A stretch of 64,000 bases of DNA from JBLNDJ01 sp050261515 (GTDB taxonomy: Bacteria > Acidobacteriota > Terriglobia > Bryobacterales > Bryobacteraceae). A model generated the notes under the pieces. The model worked only from the letters and a program-made list of their open reading frames with translations, was not told where the DNA came from and did not search any database. The translations under genes and the position numbers were made by a program. Within the stretch, counting starts at the first letter, position 1; every line of letters starts with the position of its first letter. This document shows positions 42,966 through 51,751 of the stretch, one piece after another. The stretch lies in contig JBLNDJ010000021.1 in NCBI GenBank assembly GCA_050261515.1, forward strand, positions 183,678-247,677, written 5' to 3'.

Positions 42966-43262
42966 CTACTCAAGATCCGGAGCTTCGGTGGGTTCTTCCT
43001 CGTGGTTGCCGCGCTCCTGGTAAAGCAGGCGGCGCAGCGTGCGCAGATCGTTCAGGATGCGGCGGCTGGTCTCCATGTGAATCGACAGCTTGGCGAGGTT
43101 ATAGCCGACGAGCTGGAGCGCTTGCAGGCGCCGCTCCGGCTGCGGACGGGCGGCTTCGGCTTCCACCTCGCGGCGGGCTTCGCCTATCGCTTCGTACAGC
43201 AGTTCGACGAACTGCTGTGCGCTCTCGATGTTCTCGAACGGGCTTTCCTGCGGGTCGTCCAC
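42966..43262 (-). CDS. Small conserved-looking hypothetical protein, 98 residues
   Basis: A soluble, highly charged, helical protein ('SAQQFVELLYEAIGEARREVEAEAARPQPERRLQAL', 'ETSRRILNDLRTLRRLLYQERG') ending in an acidic tail. It lies just upstream of the tRNA-Gln in the same direction. I do not recognise a family; composition and a promoter-like -10 before it argue that it is real. Confidence 0.75.
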   Translation of the reverse strand: MDDPQESPFENIESAQQFVELLYEAIGEARREVEAEAARPQPERRLQALQLVGYNLAKLSIHMETSRRILNDLRTLRRLLYQERGNHEEEPTEAPDLE

Positions 43263-43284
43263 TCGCCTGCCCCCAGACCCTTGA

Positions 43285-43290
43285 ATTATA
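43285..43290 (-). promoter_or_regulatory. Candidate -10 element for the 98-residue gene
   Basis: TATAAT on the minus strand, 22 bases before the ATG at 43262. A GC hairpin immediately upstream replaces a recognisable -35. Confidence 0.4.
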
Positions 43291-43321
43291 GCGCCCGAAG
43301 CGGGCGCGGCAGAGTGCAGCG

Positions 43322-44788
43322 TTACGCGTTCGGCACCAGGGGCTGCGAGGCGTCGAGCGCGCGCAGTTCCTGTTCGGTCAGCGCGGCGCCTTCTTCGTGG
43401 TAATTCTCGTCCACGTTCACCTGCCAGAGGTCGTAACGCGCGCCCAGGATGTTGCGGGCGGCCAGCATTGCCGTAAGCATCGAGTGGTCCTGGTTGTTGT
43501 AGCGGTGCATGCCGTTGCGGCCGGCCAGTTGAAGGTTCGGGACCGTCTTGAGGAAGCGGCGCACCGCGTCCACGCCGCGGCGGTAGTTCGCGTCGTAGAT
43601 CGGGTACGCCTTCTCGATGCGGAGCACGGTGCCGTCGAACACCTTGGCCGGATCAAGCAGACCGAGCGCCGCCAGTTCCCGCTTGCCCAGTTCGACCAGT
43701 TCGCGGTCGGGCATGCTCCACAGGCCGTCGCCTTCGAAACAGAAATATTCGAGGCCCAGGCAGGTCGTTTCCGGATCGGGCACCATCTCGGGGCTCCAGT
43801 TGTTGTAGTTCTGGATGCGCCCGACCTTCACCTTCGAATCGTGCACGTAGATCCAGTTGTCGGGGAACAGATCTTTGTCGCGCACCATCAGGGCGACGGT
43901 GAGGAAGTCGCGGTAGTTGAAATCGGCGGCGGCGGCGCGCAGGTAATCGGGCGGGGCGGGTTCCATCCGCTCGATGAGCTCGCGAATCGGCATGCTGCTG
44001 ATGAAATGTTCGCCCTGGTAAACGCGCCCGCCGGCGTGCACGGCGGTCACTCTCCCGGGCTCCCAGACGATCTTTTCGACAGGCGCCTGGAAGACGACCT
44101 CGCTGCCACGCCGCTCGATGGCTTCCTTCGTCTTGGTCCACATCATGCCCGGGCCGCGCCGCGGGTATTCGAACTCGTGGATGAGCGTCTTGATGACGTC
44201 CTGTTTATTCCCGTTCTGCTTCGGCCGGATCGCGTTCCAGATCACCGACGTCATCGACAGGCCGCGTATGCGCTGCGCCGCCCACTCGGCTTGAATCTCG
44301 CGGCATGGGATGCCCCAAACCTTCTCCGTGTAGGTCTTGAAAAACGTGCGGTAGAGGCGCTTGCCAAAACGGTTCGAGACCCAGGCCTCGAAGTTCGTCT
44401 CCGGTTTCTCGGGTCGCAACCTGGCAGCCACGTAGCTGAACCCGCAGCGCGCGGATTCGAGAAGACCGAGCCCCGCCAGGGCATTCCTCGGCTCGAGCGG
44501 ATACTGGAAGAACTTCGAGTTGTAGTAAATTCGCGACAGCCTTGGGCGGGTTATGAAATCGGCGCCCAGGACCTCGCGCCACATGTTCTCGACGAGCGAC
44601 ACTTTGGTGAAGAACCTGTGCCCGCCGATGTCGAACAGGTAGCCTTTGTACTCGGCGGTGCGGGCGAGCCCGCCCACAATGGAGTCCTTCTCCAGAACGA
44701 CGCTCGCCACATCTTTCTTTGCCAGTTCGTACGCAGCCGTCAGGCCCGCAGGGCCCGCGCCGATGATGACAACCTGTTGCAAATGCAC
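43322..44788 (-). CDS. FAD-dependent amine-oxidase-like / UDP-galactopyranose-mutase-like oxidoreductase
   Basis: A 488-residue flavoprotein with the Rossmann motif G10-A-G12-P-A-G15, 'VLEKDSIVGGLARTAEYKGYLFDIGGHRFF' (the UGM/protoporphyrinogen oxidase N-terminal fingerprint) and a C-terminal FAD-binding 'LAGRNGMHRYNNQDHSMLTAM'. Relatives are often found in polysaccharide gene sets and convert or oxidise nucleotide sugars or carotenoid-like substrates, so the exact reaction is uncertain. GTG start; a possible -10 (TAGAAT) ends about six bases before it, hinting at a leaderless message. It diverges from the SIS-domain gene. Confidence 0.85.
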   Translation of the reverse strand: MHLQQVVIIGAGPAGLTAAYELAKKDVASVVLEKDSIVGGLARTAEYKGYLFDIGGHRFFTKVSLVENMWREVLGADFITRPRLSRIYYNSKFFQYPLEPRNALAGLGLLESARCGFSYVAARLRPEKPETNFEAWVSNRFGKRLYRTFFKTYTEKVWGIPCREIQAEWAAQRIRGLSMTSVIWNAIRPKQNGNKQDVIKTLIHEFEYPRRGPGMMWTKTKEAIERRGSEVVFQAPVEKIVWEPGRVTAVHAGGRVYQGEHFISSMPIRELIERMEPAPPDYLRAAAADFNYRDFLTVALMVRDKDLFPDNWIYVHDSKVKVGRIQNYNNWSPEMVPDPETTCLGLEYFCFEGDGLWSMPDRELVELGKRELAALGLLDPAKVFDGTVLRIEKAYPIYDANYRRGVDAVRRFLKTVPNLQLAGRNGMHRYNNQDHSMLTAMLAARNILGARYDLWQVNVDENYHEEGAALTEQELRALDASQPLVPNA

Positions 44789-44888
44789 CCCGTTATTCTA
44801 CGCAAGCGGGACCACAGATGCACGATTCGCGACGGCGCTCCGCCGGTGTAGAGAATTTCCGGTTTTGGGGAGCTATCCTCAATAGGGT

Positions 44889-45947
44889 ATGTCGAAAATG
44901 CTAGAGGAGATCCGGCAGCAGCCGGCGGCGCTGGAACGCACGCTCAAATTCGAGATGGCGCGCATCCACAGCCTGAAGGCGCGTCTGGAAAAAGACCGGC
45001 CGCGGATGATCGTGCTGGCGGCGCGCGGCACGTCGGATAATGCCGCGTTATTCGGCCGGTACCTGCTGCCCATCATGACGGGGGTGCCGGTATCGCTGGC
45101 GGCGCCGTCGATTTATACGCTCTATAACGTTCCGGTGGACATGCGCGACACGCTCGCGATCGCGATCTCGCAATCGGGTGAATCGACCGACACCAATCTG
45201 GTGCTCGAGCGCGCGCGCGAGCAGGGCGCCATGACGGTCGGCATTACGAACGAAGCTTCGAGCACGATGGCGAAGCTTGCCGAGTATCCGATCCTCGTGC
45301 GAGCCGGGAAGGAGCGCAGCGTCGCGGCAACAAAAACGTACACGGGCCAGTTGCTTTCGTTCTACCTGATCGCCTACGCCCTCGGCGCGCGCCTGCACCT
45401 CGACGATCTGCGGCGCCTGCCGGAGTGGGTCGATAAAGCGCTGAAGCTGGAACCGGAGATCGACGAAATATCGCAACGCTACCGCTTCATGGATCACGCA
45501 GCGGTGGTCGGGCGCGGGCTGAACTACTCGAACGCGTTCGAGTTCTCACTGAAACTGATGGAGACGTGCTACATCGTCGCCGAGCGGTTTTCCTCGGCCG
45601 ATTTCCTGCACGGCCCCATCGCGATGGTGGAACGGTCGTTCCCGATGTTCGTGTTCGCGCCGCCGGGCGTGACGTGGCCGTCGATGCGGCAGATGGTGGA
45701 GCGGCTTGGGCAGCTCAAGGCCGAGACGCTGATCGTGACCGATAAGGGGAACCCCGAAGCCGCGTCGAAGGGCCGCGCCATCTGCCTGCCGTTCAAGCTG
45801 AATGTGCGCGGGAAGGAGCCGGAAGAAGTCTTTACGCCCATTCCCTACATCGTTCCAGCCCAGATTTTCGCGGCCAGCCTGGCGGCCTGCAAAGGCCTGA
45901 ATCCCGACCAGCCGCGAACGCTGAGTAAAGTGACGCTGACGATGTAG
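44889..45947 (+). CDS. SIS-domain sugar-phosphate isomerase/deaminase (GlmS C-domain / NagB-II type)
   Basis: A 352-residue protein made of two SIS domains (about 30-170 and 195-335) without the glutaminase domain of GlmS. Motifs: 'ARGTSDNAALFGRYL', 'AIAISQSGESTDT', 'TNEASSTMAKLAEYPI', 'GKERSVAATKTYT', and in the second domain 'GRGLNYSNAFEFSLKLMETCYI' and 'FLHGPIAMVE'. Such proteins interconvert or deaminate amino-sugar phosphates (for example glucosamine-6-phosphate to fructose-6-phosphate). It converges with a sugar-binding lipoprotein gene, fitting amino-sugar catabolism. Confidence 0.88.
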   Translation: MSKMLEEIRQQPAALERTLKFEMARIHSLKARLEKDRPRMIVLAARGTSDNAALFGRYLLPIMTGVPVSLAAPSIYTLYNVPVDMRDTLAIAISQSGESTDTNLVLERAREQGAMTVGITNEASSTMAKLAEYPILVRAGKERSVAATKTYTGQLLSFYLIAYALGARLHLDDLRRLPEWVDKALKLEPEIDEISQRYRFMDHAAVVGRGLNYSNAFEFSLKLMETCYIVAERFSSADFLHGPIAMVERSFPMFVFAPPGVTWPSMRQMVERLGQLKAETLIVTDKGNPEAASKGRAICLPFKLNVRGKEPEEVFTPIPYIVPAQIFAASLAACKGLNPDQPRTLSKVTLTM

Positions 45948-45958
45948 CGGCCTGATTC

Positions 45959-45974
45959 GCGAGCGGCCGCTCGC
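45959..45974. terminator. GC palindrome between convergent genes
   Basis: A perfect 16-base palindrome (GCGAGCGG/CCGCTCGC) 12 bases after the SIS gene stop, between it and the convergent lipoprotein gene. It lacks a T tract, so a terminator role is tentative. Confidence 0.35.
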
Positions 45975-46043
45975 TCACGGCCGCGGCTCCGGCCAGGCGA
46001 CGTGCGTAACCGGGCCGCGCGCGGGGCAAGCGGCCGGCTGCGA

Positions 46044-47033
46044 CTACTGCGCGGCGTTGGCCTTCGCGAACGCAGCGACGTTGTTGCTGTCGATGAGTGT
46101 TGCGCCGGTGTCGATGGCGGCCGGCATGGGCGAGCGCGTGTCCTGGGCCCAGTTGACCTCGAGCGATTGCGGCTTGTGGTGGTGAATTTCGTCGAGCACC
46201 TTGAGTCCGAAGTACGCCATCGTGTACGGCTTCTGCGCGATCGTTCCGGCGATGACGCCCTTCTGGATCCATTCGAGCGTTCGCGGGTCGGTGTCCATCG
46301 CGACCACGACTTTGCCCTTCACGTTCTCGCGGCTTAGTACCTCGGCGACCTCGGGGCAGGCGAGCGCTTCGAGACACACGAACGCATCGACGGCGGCCTT
46401 CTTGTCGACAAGTTGCTTGGTGTAATCGAAGGCCACGCGCGGATCGCCCTTGATGTCCACGGTTTCGGTGACCTTGATTCCCGGGTGGCTCTTCAAAACT
46501 TCGGCGTACCCGTTCCAGCGCTGCTGCAAGTTCGCCTGCTCCGGCATTGTATAGACGACCACGTTGCCCTTGCCTTTGAGTTCCCGTACGAGGATGCCCG
46601 CTCCCATTCGGCCGGCGGCCTGGTTGTCGGTTCCGATGAACATGAGGCGCTTGCTGGCGGGCGAGTCGGAATCCATCGTGATCACGGGGATGCCCTGCGC
46701 GATGGCGGAGTCGATCTCGGGTTTCATGACGGTCGCGTCGGCCGCGGAAACGAGAATGCCCGCGGGCTTGCGCGTGCGCACGATCCGCTGGAACTCCTGG
46801 CGCTCCGCCTGCGGATCGTAGGTATCCGGCCCGACCATTTCAAATTGCACGCCAATCTCCCGGCCGGACTTGCTCAGGCCGGCGGCGGCGGCCTGCCAAT
46901 ACGGGATCTTCGTGTTCGTAGTGACGAGAATGTACGCTTCGGTAGGCTCGTGCGCCGGTGAGCCGCAGTTCACGAGCGGCAGCGTGAGCGCACCGGTCAA
47001 GACACTGGTAAAAAGTAATTTTGCTTTCGACAT
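46044..47033 (-). CDS. Sugar ABC transporter substrate-binding lipoprotein
   Basis: A 329-residue periplasmic binding protein of the ribose/xylose type (Peripla_BP_4): lipobox 'LPLVNC' with Cys23, 'TKIPYWQAAAAGLSKSGREIGV', 'ILVSAADATVMKPEIDSAIAQGIPVITMDSD', 'IGTDNQAAGRMGA', and 'FVCLEALACPEVAEVL'. It captures a sugar for an ABC importer, but no permease or ATPase gene is adjacent in the window, so it is an orphan here or serves a distant transporter. GC-rich repeats follow upstream between 47034 and 47182. Confidence 0.9.
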   Translation of the reverse strand: MSKAKLLFTSVLTGALTLPLVNCGSPAHEPTEAYILVTTNTKIPYWQAAAAGLSKSGREIGVQFEMVGPDTYDPQAERQEFQRIVRTRKPAGILVSAADATVMKPEIDSAIAQGIPVITMDSDSPASKRLMFIGTDNQAAGRMGAGILVRELKGKGNVVVYTMPEQANLQQRWNGYAEVLKSHPGIKVTETVDIKGDPRVAFDYTKQLVDKKAAVDAFVCLEALACPEVAEVLSRENVKGKVVVAMDTDPRTLEWIQKGVIAGTIAQKPYTMAYFGLKVLDEIHHHKPQSLEVNWAQDTRSPMPAAIDTGATLIDSNNVAAFAKANAAQ

Positions 47034-47182
47034 GAGCTTGTTGCGAGCGGAGGCGCTCGCCGAATGCCAGTATAAATCACCGGATGGCCGTAGGGCGGAA
47101 CCTCATCTCCGCAGCCGGCCCAGCCGGCTCAGGAGACCCGGCGCGGACCAGGGGACCGCCCCGGAGATTCCGATACAGGACG

Positions 47183-48184
47183 CTAAAAGCCTCCGCGCGG
47201 CCGGTAGCCGGGGCGGGCGCGCACTCGATACTTCTTACCCACGTCGGACGGGATCTCCACCGAGATCTTGCGGAAGCCTTCGTTCGGATTGGGCTGCGGG
47301 TAGTAGGTCACGGTGTAGGAGTTGCCCAGCGCTTCGCGGATGGATTCAAACGCCTCCACCTGCTTCTGCCACGTCTTGGCGAAATACGATTGCCCTCCGG
47401 TTCTTTGCGCGATGCGGCGGAAGACGTTTGCCGAGATGGGATCCTTGTTCACTTCGTTCGTCGAGATGACGTAGATGGGGATTCCTTCGTCCTCCGCGAC
47501 GGCTCTCACGTCGTCGGGCGCCACCATACTGGCGTTATCCGGGCCGTTCGAGAAGACGATGATCACTTTGCGGCCCGGGATTTTGCCGGCGTCGCGCAGC
47601 GTCAGCAGCAGCGTGTTGTAGAGCGCGGCGTCGTCGCCCGCCACGGCTTTGCGCAGCCCGAGGATCGCCTCGTTGCGGTCCCGGCTGAGCGGCGCGGCCC
47701 GGCTCAGGTTGCGGCTGAAGGTGTAGACGGCGACCGAGTCGGCGCGGTCCAGGCCGCGCACGAAATCGGCGATTGCGTCGGAGGCATAGACGAAGCCGCG
47801 ATACATGTAGTTGCTCGTGTCGAACAGCACGAACACATTGGTGCCGACAAAGGGGTCAGCGCGTCCTTCCACCGCGGCCGTGGCGCCGTCCGTCCTCTTT
47901 TCGGGAAGAAGCATGGGTCTGGTGGTGCCGTCCTCCATCACCTGGAGGGCGGGCTTGCTGCCTTCGGCGAACGTCGCGATCTTCTGCGGAATGCCGTCCT
48001 CGGAGACCTTGAAATCGGTGGGCTTGAGCGCGTTGATGTAGCGCCCCTTGCTGTCGGTGACGGTGAAGCTGAGGACCACCATGTCCACCTTCACGCGGAA
48101 CACCGTGCTCGGCCGCTCCTGGGCGCTCACGAGACCGCCCAAGAAAACCAGGGTTCCAAGGCATGCTGTCGCGTATCGGTTCAC
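47183..48184 (-). CDS. Secreted VWFA-related protein
   Basis: The GTG start at 48184 has GGGAGGA close upstream and gives a signal peptide ('CLGTLVFLGGLVSA'). The 333-residue protein is of the acidobacterial VWFA-related family: an N-terminal beta domain ('VVLSFTVTDSKGRYINALKPTDFKVSEDG') and a VWA domain with MIDAS-like D-T-S in 'VFVLFDTSNYM', 'DSVAVYTFS' and 'VIIVFSNGPDN'. Function unknown; members are periplasmic or outer-membrane-associated. It lies 11 bases behind the 1126-residue gene and is clearly in its operon. Confidence 0.88.
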   Translation of the reverse strand: MNRYATACLGTLVFLGGLVSAQERPSTVFRVKVDMVVLSFTVTDSKGRYINALKPTDFKVSEDGIPQKIATFAEGSKPALQVMEDGTTRPMLLPEKRTDGATAAVEGRADPFVGTNVFVLFDTSNYMYRGFVYASDAIADFVRGLDRADSVAVYTFSRNLSRAAPLSRDRNEAILGLRKAVAGDDAALYNTLLLTLRDAGKIPGRKVIIVFSNGPDNASMVAPDDVRAVAEDEGIPIYVISTNEVNKDPISANVFRRIAQRTGGQSYFAKTWQKQVEAFESIREALGNSYTVTYYPQPNPNEGFRKISVEIPSDVGKKYRVRARPGYRPRGGF

Positions 48185-48195
48185 TGTTCCTCCCG

Positions 48196-51100
48196 CTATT
48201 GAAGAGACGCTTTCTGCTCGGTATCCATCTGCATCCGCAACCTGAGGCGCACATCGTCGCCGACCGTGCGCAGCGAGCGCAGCAGGGCCGGCCAGTCTTC
48301 CAGGTGGGTAGCGAAAATCCGCTCCACCGTCCTCTGGGTCCATTCGGGAATGAAGACGTTGAGCTGCGACGGCGCCAGGTGCACCTCGTCGGCGAGCGCG
48401 GCCCAATAGAGAATCGTCGATTCCCAGCTCTCGGCCATGATGCGGCTCGAGTATCCCATCAGCGTGGGGAACGTCCGCAGATAGAGCAGCTCGGGCTGGT
48501 AGGAGTTGGTAAGCGTCGGCTTGGGAGTACCGAAAGCGTGCGAGATCGCGCGGTAGTTGACGCGATCGGGGGCCTCCTTCTGGAGCTCGCGGATGTCGGA
48601 GGCGAACATCTCCAGGCCATGGTCGCGGTCGAGCGTCTGCTGAGCGATCACGAACAGCTCGCACGGGGTGATGTTGTCGAGCGCGGTGCGAACCTGTCCC
48701 TGCGAGAGCAGGTCGTCCACCTTGCGGACGCGCGCGGGCGGCGCCATGCGCTCGAGCACGCCGGTCACGCGCGCCCGCACCGCCGGATCGAGCGCCGCTT
48801 CGGCCGTCATCGACTCGCCGTAGCGCATGTGCAATCCGACCCAATGCATCTGCGCGGGCGTGACGTTCCACCATCGCGGAGTTTTTGCAGTAACGATGAG
48901 CTGCGGCACGAGGTCGCCCCAGATGAGCGCCTGCTCGCGAGCCGGCACCATGAAGTTCTGCTCGGCCTCCGCCAGCGCATACGGCAGTCCCGCCAGCGAG
49001 CCCGACAGGCGCCCGCCGGCGCTCGAGGGCCAGCCGCCGCCGACGAGTTCGGTGTATCTCCAGGTCAGTCCGCTTCCGGACAGCCCGACGAAATCGTGGC
49101 TGCGGACGAAAGCCGGATTGGTCAGCAAAATCTGCGCACCGGGCGGCGCGTAATGTACGTAGTTGAACCCGACCAGCGTGTCGCGCAGGAACGGCGCCAG
49201 CGTGCCGCGGATGTCGCTCAGTTTCCCGGGATCGGCGCCGGCGCGCTCGACGGCATTTCGGATGTTCACGCGCCGCTCGTTTTCGATGTGCCGCTCGGCC
49301 CAGTACCCGAACGACAGCGAGTTCCGTTCGACCGCGGTGAGGCTCGCGCGCGGCGTCTGGATTTCGGCGATGCGGGCGGCGAGCCTCGAGACGAGCTGCG
49401 GGTTGAGCTTCTCCCCCTTGGCGACGCCGTCGAGGCTATCGGCCAGCTCGAACAGCGTGTTCAGTGAAACCAGCCGCTGGGCCTCGAGGATGCGGATCAT
49501 GTCCTGCACAACCTGCGCCTGCGTGCCGGCGTCTTCCGTATCGGCCGAGCCGGCCAGCAGGTCGAGCATGCGTTCCTGCGCGCTGGCGCTGTCGGGAGTG
49601 CCCGCGGCTTTGAGCAGCAGCTTCACGCCGCTGCGGCCGGCGTCGAACAATTGGCGCGGGCTTCGGGCGGTGGAAAACGGCGCGATGATTCCGGAGAGCA
49701 CGGCATCGGATTCCGGCGTGGGAATCGAGCCCTGGCGGCAGAAGATCTGCCACAGTCCGGCCAGGGCCTGCATGGTTCCGGCGAGGTCGGCGCGCAGCGG
49801 CATATCGCCCACGCGCCCGATGGCTCGCGCCGTATCGAGATATTGCACCACGGTCTGGTCGGAGACGGCGGGCGAGTCGCTGAAGATCGAGTACTGCGAG
49901 CCGAAGGCGCGGAAGTCGCGCGCGAGGCGGTCCACGGTCGCCGGCTCGAACGGCTTGGCGCGCCAGCGGTCCATGTCGCTCAGGGCCATGAAGATTTTGA
50001 GCGGTTCGTTCTCCACCAGCTTGCGGCAGAGGCCGAACAGCGCCTCAATCACGTCGTCCGGGTCCTTCCATCCGGCGGCAGCCTTCGTGAGCTTGCCGTC
50101 GTACTTGCCGTGCGGATGATCGATGAACAGGTTGCGCCACACCTCGATGCCGCCGGGGAGGTGGGGCTTCCCGTTTTCTTCCAGGCGCAGGCGCGTTGTG
50201 AGCAGCATCAGGTCGGTGTTCGACCGGAAGACAGGGCGCGCGGGGCCGGGGCTGGTGACGCGCCCGCGCAGCGCGAGGTAGAAGCGCTTCATGCGCTGCG
50301 GTTCGGTCAGGTAGTCTTTCACCGGGCCGTTCACGCGGGCGAGCGCGTCGTAGTAGCTGGCAAGCCATCCGTCGTCGCGCGAGATCAGCTTGTCGAAGAA
50401 CGCGGCGCCGTTGTCCGGCGACGCACCTGCGATCTCGCCCCAGGCCGCGGCCGAGTGCGCGCCGCCCGGTGTCACGGCCTTGCCGTTCCTGATCTCGAAC
50501 ATGCCGCCGAAGAAATCGAGCACGTGCGCGAACGCCTTGATCCGCGCGACATTGAGCGTCTTGCGCAGCTCGCCGGCGGTTTCGGGATCGAGCTTCGAAA
50601 TCCCGAGATAGGCGCGGCACAGCGTCGGATCGGCGAGGAACGAGTCGATGAAGTCGCCGCCCTCCCGCTCTTTCGACGAAACCCAGTAGTCGGCCCCGTA
50701 GAGCACGGGAACGCGCGTCGCGCGGTACTCGTAGGTGAACGGCCGGTTGGTGCGAAGCGCCTGCTCCAGCTCGGCGATGGGGAATCCGGAATCGATGGTG
50801 AGGAACGCGCGGCCGGCGTTGACGGTTTCAAGCACGACGTCGCTGCCGCAGCCGCCCCGCATGCGATAGCCCAGGATGCGCAGCAACTCGCCGGTTTCGG
50901 TGGAATCGCACGCCGCGATGCGGATCGCCTTCTGCTCGCCGGCGAGCTTCATCAGCTCGCGAGCCTGAGAAAGATACCGCATGATGAGCTTCATGTACTC
51001 GGTGGGCTCGAGCGCCTCGCCGCTGCTCGAGGCCTGGTAGCCGTTGGTCACTACGTTGCGCGCGAGCGCCGGCAGCACGTCCTCCGGTATCAGTTCGGGC

Positions 51101-51576
51101 GAGAGCGCGGCCATGCGCGAGAACGAACGCAGCGGGCCCGGAATCTCGACGGTCTGTTGCGGGGCCTTTTCCCTCCGGGTAGGGAGCCCGCCGGGCCATT
51201 CCTTTCCACCCGCGGCGCGATAGATCTCGAAGTGTTTGGCGGCGGCCGCGTTGTCGCCCTCGAGCAGGTCGAGCGCGACGAGACGGCGCGCGATCCGCGC
51301 GCGCGCGTTGCTCGAGTCCGGGAGCGCATCGAGCGCCTTCATGTAGGTGTCGCGCGTCTCGGGGTCGTCGTACCGGTCGAGGAACTCCGCGTAGGCAGTC
51401 AGGGTGGCGGCATCGGAAGGCGCGTTGCGGGCCGCTTTCTGCAAGACTGCGCGCGCCTCGAGCGCGTCCCCCTTCCGCTCGAGCGCACGGGCTTCTCCTG
51501 CGGGGTCCTGCCCGTTCAGGCTCGAACCCAGAGCAAAAAACATGAAAGCGGTCGGCGCGAATCCCCTCATGCTCAC
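48196..51576 (-). CDS. Very large secreted hypothetical protein, 1126 residues
   Basis: GTG start at 51576 with AAAGGAG upstream; ATG two codons later is equally possible. A signal peptide ('FAPTAFMFFALGSSLNG') is followed by TPR-like helical repeats at about 27-115 ('ARALERKGDALEARAVLQKAAR...'). The rest is a long alpha-helical body without any motif I can name. Such proteins appear in acidobacteria as 'hypothetical' next to VWFA-related proteins. The paired VWFA gene follows 11 bases after its stop, so the two probably act together outside the inner membrane. Confidence 0.8.
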   Translation of the reverse strand: MSMRGFAPTAFMFFALGSSLNGQDPAGEARALERKGDALEARAVLQKAARNAPSDAATLTAYAEFLDRYDDPETRDTYMKALDALPDSSNARARIARRLVALDLLEGDNAAAAKHFEIYRAAGGKEWPGGLPTRREKAPQQTVEIPGPLRSFSRMAALSPELIPEDVLPALARNVVTNGYQASSSGEALEPTEYMKLIMRYLSQARELMKLAGEQKAIRIAACDSTETGELLRILGYRMRGGCGSDVVLETVNAGRAFLTIDSGFPIAELEQALRTNRPFTYEYRATRVPVLYGADYWVSSKEREGGDFIDSFLADPTLCRAYLGISKLDPETAGELRKTLNVARIKAFAHVLDFFGGMFEIRNGKAVTPGGAHSAAAWGEIAGASPDNGAAFFDKLISRDDGWLASYYDALARVNGPVKDYLTEPQRMKRFYLALRGRVTSPGPARPVFRSNTDLMLLTTRLRLEENGKPHLPGGIEVWRNLFIDHPHGKYDGKLTKAAAGWKDPDDVIEALFGLCRKLVENEPLKIFMALSDMDRWRAKPFEPATVDRLARDFRAFGSQYSIFSDSPAVSDQTVVQYLDTARAIGRVGDMPLRADLAGTMQALAGLWQIFCRQGSIPTPESDAVLSGIIAPFSTARSPRQLFDAGRSGVKLLLKAAGTPDSASAQERMLDLLAGSADTEDAGTQAQVVQDMIRILEAQRLVSLNTLFELADSLDGVAKGEKLNPQLVSRLAARIAEIQTPRASLTAVERNSLSFGYWAERHIENERRVNIRNAVERAGADPGKLSDIRGTLAPFLRDTLVGFNYVHYAPPGAQILLTNPAFVRSHDFVGLSGSGLTWRYTELVGGGWPSSAGGRLSGSLAGLPYALAEAEQNFMVPAREQALIWGDLVPQLIVTAKTPRWWNVTPAQMHWVGLHMRYGESMTAEAALDPAVRARVTGVLERMAPPARVRKVDDLLSQGQVRTALDNITPCELFVIAQQTLDRDHGLEMFASDIRELQKEAPDRVNYRAISHAFGTPKPTLTNSYQPELLYLRTFPTLMGYSSRIMAESWESTILYWAALADEVHLAPSQLNVFIPEWTQRTVERIFATHLEDWPALLRSLRTVGDDVRLRLRMQMDTEQKASLQ

Positions 51577-51751
51577 CCAACTCCTTTAATAGTTCTTAAT
51601 TTAGCATTTGAGCGCCCGGGACGCCGTGCCTCGGCGGTGCGAACAATTTTAAGCCCGGCTTCGCGCGAACACAATCCCGTATGGCGCGGCCGGAACGCGC
51701 TGCCATTTGGATGTTTGTTTGCCTTGGCGGATTCACGATAAACTGCTTCAC

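Noticed and set aside
49651..51741. A 696-codon plus-strand open frame
   Set aside because: Antisense to the 1126-residue secreted protein, which has a signal peptide, ribosome site and natural composition; the plus frame has none.
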